Positions 15,342 to 16,045 of a stretch of 16,045 nucleotides of DNA are shown here, piece by piece. The translations under genes were made by a program, and so were the position numbers. The notes under the pieces were generated by a model. That model had not been told where the DNA came from. It ran no database searches and worked only from the letters and a program-made list of their open reading frames with translations. Every line of letters starts with the position of its first letter. Positions within the stretch are counted from its first letter, which is position 1. The DNA is from JAAFIP01 sp043772355 (GTDB lineage: Bacteria; Pseudomonadota; Gammaproteobacteria; Burkholderiales; Burkholderiaceae_C): the NCBI GenBank assembly GCA_043772355.1, contig JAYVGI010000087.1, forward strand, positions 1-16,045, in the 5' to 3' direction.

Positions 15342-15372
15342 TAGCTAAATATAGGCGCTAGGTGATTTGCAG
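15338..15372 (+). repeat. Degenerate interspersed-repeat fragment after tldD
   Basis: GTAGTAGCTAAATATAG followed by GCGCTAGGTGATTTG shares TAGCTA and GCGCTAG elements with the 2951-3000 repeat but lacks its middle. It begins on the tldD stop codon. This is probably a decayed copy, and no T-run terminator is seen after tldD. Confidence 0.3.
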
Positions 15373-15401
15373 TAAGGCGGTTGCGCGTCAAGATGACTGC
15401 C

Positions 15402-15433
15402 CTAGCAGCCTAGCAGCCTAGCAGCCTAGCAGC
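15402..15433 (+). repeat. Four perfect tandem CTAGCAGC units
   Basis: Four exact 8-bp units at 15402, 15410, 15418 and 15426. The last unit consists of the CTAG flank and the first four bases (CAGC) of the left terminal inverted repeat of the palindromic element at 15430-15589, so the array is an amplification of target site plus element tip. Confidence 0.95.
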
Positions 15434-15589
15434 CTGTCGGACTTGGGAATCGTCGGCTGCAAATCGACCGCAGCGGTCTATTTTTCGCCGTTTTCTTACC
15501 CAATATCTCGATATTGGGATGCGAAACCGTCAAAAACCATCCTCACTGGGGCCGATTTTCGCTCTCGACGACCTAAGTCCGACAGGCTC
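15430..15589. mobile_element. 160-bp palindromic MITE-like element with CTAG flanks
   Basis: Terminal inverted repeats CAGCCTGTCGGACTT (15430-15444) and its complement AAGTCCGACAGGCTC (15575-15589) match at 14 of 15 positions. The 4-bp sequence CTAG flanks both ends (15426-15429, 15590-15593), as a target-site duplication would. Similarity of the two arms continues inward (TCGTCG against CGACGA, then the AAATCG region). The centre is a hairpin, CCCAATATC (15499-15507) and GATATTGGG (15510-15518), whose midpoint lies within 1 bp of the element midpoint. No transposase is encoded, so it would be a non-autonomous element moved in trans. The parent insertion-sequence family is not assigned. Confidence 0.8.
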
Positions 15590-15593
15590 CTAG

Positions 15594-15821
15594 CGTAATG
15601 TATACCTATACCGAAAAACCTGCGGAACCACATTTGTGCAAACTGGGGCCAGACTCCAGTTAAACACATTTGTTCGGATCCAGCCAAGCCAGAGCGAAGG
15701 ACACCGCTGCGGCCAAACACTATGCCAACCAACGGAAGCAGGTATGTCTTCATGTCCTCGGAAGCTTAACGTTCGAGCTCCGCTTGAGCGGGGGGTTGAA
15801 CCGCACTGTGCAGCATACGAG
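15594..15821. other. Gene-poor stretch between the palindromic element and the cupin gene
   Basis: No convincing gene was found. It contains a short stem AACTGG...CCAGTT (15641-15661, loop side GGGCCAGACT) set between two direct copies of CACATTTGT (15629-15637, 15665-15673), and a GCTTAACGTTCGAGCTC segment near 15764-15780 that superficially resembles one end of an integron attC site but has no matching partner at normal spacing. Short frames across it have no recognisable product. Confidence 0.5.
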
Positions 15822-16045
15822 CTACGGGTTCACCGAGGCAACCTCTTCGGTGGTGAAGCCCGCCGGCAGGACGACCTCAAGCATCTCGATGTCGTCGCTG
15901 TGGCCGCGCTCGCGATGACGAATGTTCGGAGGCTGGTGGACGCATGATCCTGCCTCGAGGCGGACAACGCCTTGGCCTTCGTACTCGAACTCGATCCAGC
16001 CCTTGAGTATGTAGACGAGCTGGAAGTCGGTCTTATGAAAGTGCG
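15822..16045 (-). CDS. Cupin-domain protein, C-terminal part (runs off the window)
   Basis: On the minus strand, 73 residues can be read in from the window edge to a TAG at 15822-15824. The fragment begins HFHKTDFQLVYILKGWIEFEY, which fits the end of cupin motif 1 (HxH and beta strands), continues through LEAGSCVHQPPNIRHRE, which fits cupin motif 2 with its His, and ends FTTEEVASVNP. It is a small single-domain cupin of the kind that binds a metal through His residues; the substrate is unknown. It is convergent with tldD and separated from it by the mobile-element region. The start and the first metal-ligand context lie outside the window. Confidence 0.8.
   Translation of the reverse strand, partial: HFHKTDFQLVYILKGWIEFEYEGQGVVRLEAGSCVHQPPNIRHRERGHSDDIEMLEVVLPAGFTTEEVASVNP

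Noticed and set aside
15402..15433. CRISPR array
   Set aside because: The repeats are 8 bp, directly adjacent and without spacers; no cas genes are present.
15496..15753. 85-codon minus-strand frame overlapping the palindromic element
   Set aside because: It runs through half of the palindrome and unrelated flank; no recognisable product and no ribosome site.
15764..15801. attC-like integron recombination site (GCTTAAC ... GTTGAAC)
   Set aside because: The two boxes are only about 38 bp apart and not properly complementary, with no inner L boxes and no cassette gene.
1..16045. tRNA, rRNA or riboswitch
   Set aside because: No cloverleaf-like or rRNA-like stretch was recognised; nearly all sequence up to 15341 is protein coding.

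Overview
The window is a chromosomal segment of a betaproteobacterium, most probably a member of the Comamonadaceae (Rhodoferax/Polaromonas-like). This rests on gene order, on protein sequences that read like that family, and on a short interspersed repeat beginning GCTACAAAAATAG-GAGCT that I associate with that family from memory. No database search was possible, so the taxonomic call is an inference.

Positions 1-7381 are the distal half of the division and cell wall (dcw) cluster, all on the + strand: 3' end of ftsW, murG, murC, ddlB, ftsQ, ftsA, ftsZ. The genes are packed tightly. ftsW/murG, murG/murC and ddlB/ftsQ each overlap by ATGA. Exceptions are a 45-bp murC-ddlB gap occupied by an interspersed repeat that also provides the murC stop codon, and a 155-bp ftsA-ftsZ gap holding a possible 26-codon ORF and two competing hairpins. 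Together the genes make and flip lipid II precursors (MurC, DdlB, MurG) and assemble the Z ring and divisome (FtsZ, FtsA, FtsQ, FtsW). A strong intrinsic terminator (7407-7435) closes the unit. lpxC (lipid A synthesis) starts 18 nt after it.

Positions 8404-13739 hold a second + strand run. It contains a one-TM protein of unknown function (possibly FimV-like), an RNase II/R-family exoribonuclease, a TonB-family protein overlapping it by GTGA, and the monofunctional glycosyltransferase mtgA. tldD (13857-15341) follows, with a TACAAT box 7 nt before its probable start codon.

From 15342 to the end the character changes. There are repeat debris, four tandem CTAGCAGC units, a 160-bp palindromic MITE-like element (15430-15589) with 15-bp terminal inverted repeats and CTAG on both sides, a gene-poor stretch with a small hairpin between direct repeats, and on the minus strand the C-terminal part of a cupin-domain protein running off the window end. 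No obviously new multi-gene system is visible. The most informative non-standard signals are the MITE-like element with its tandem array, the interspersed repeat that has entered coding sequence, and the possible small ORF between ftsA and ftsZ.
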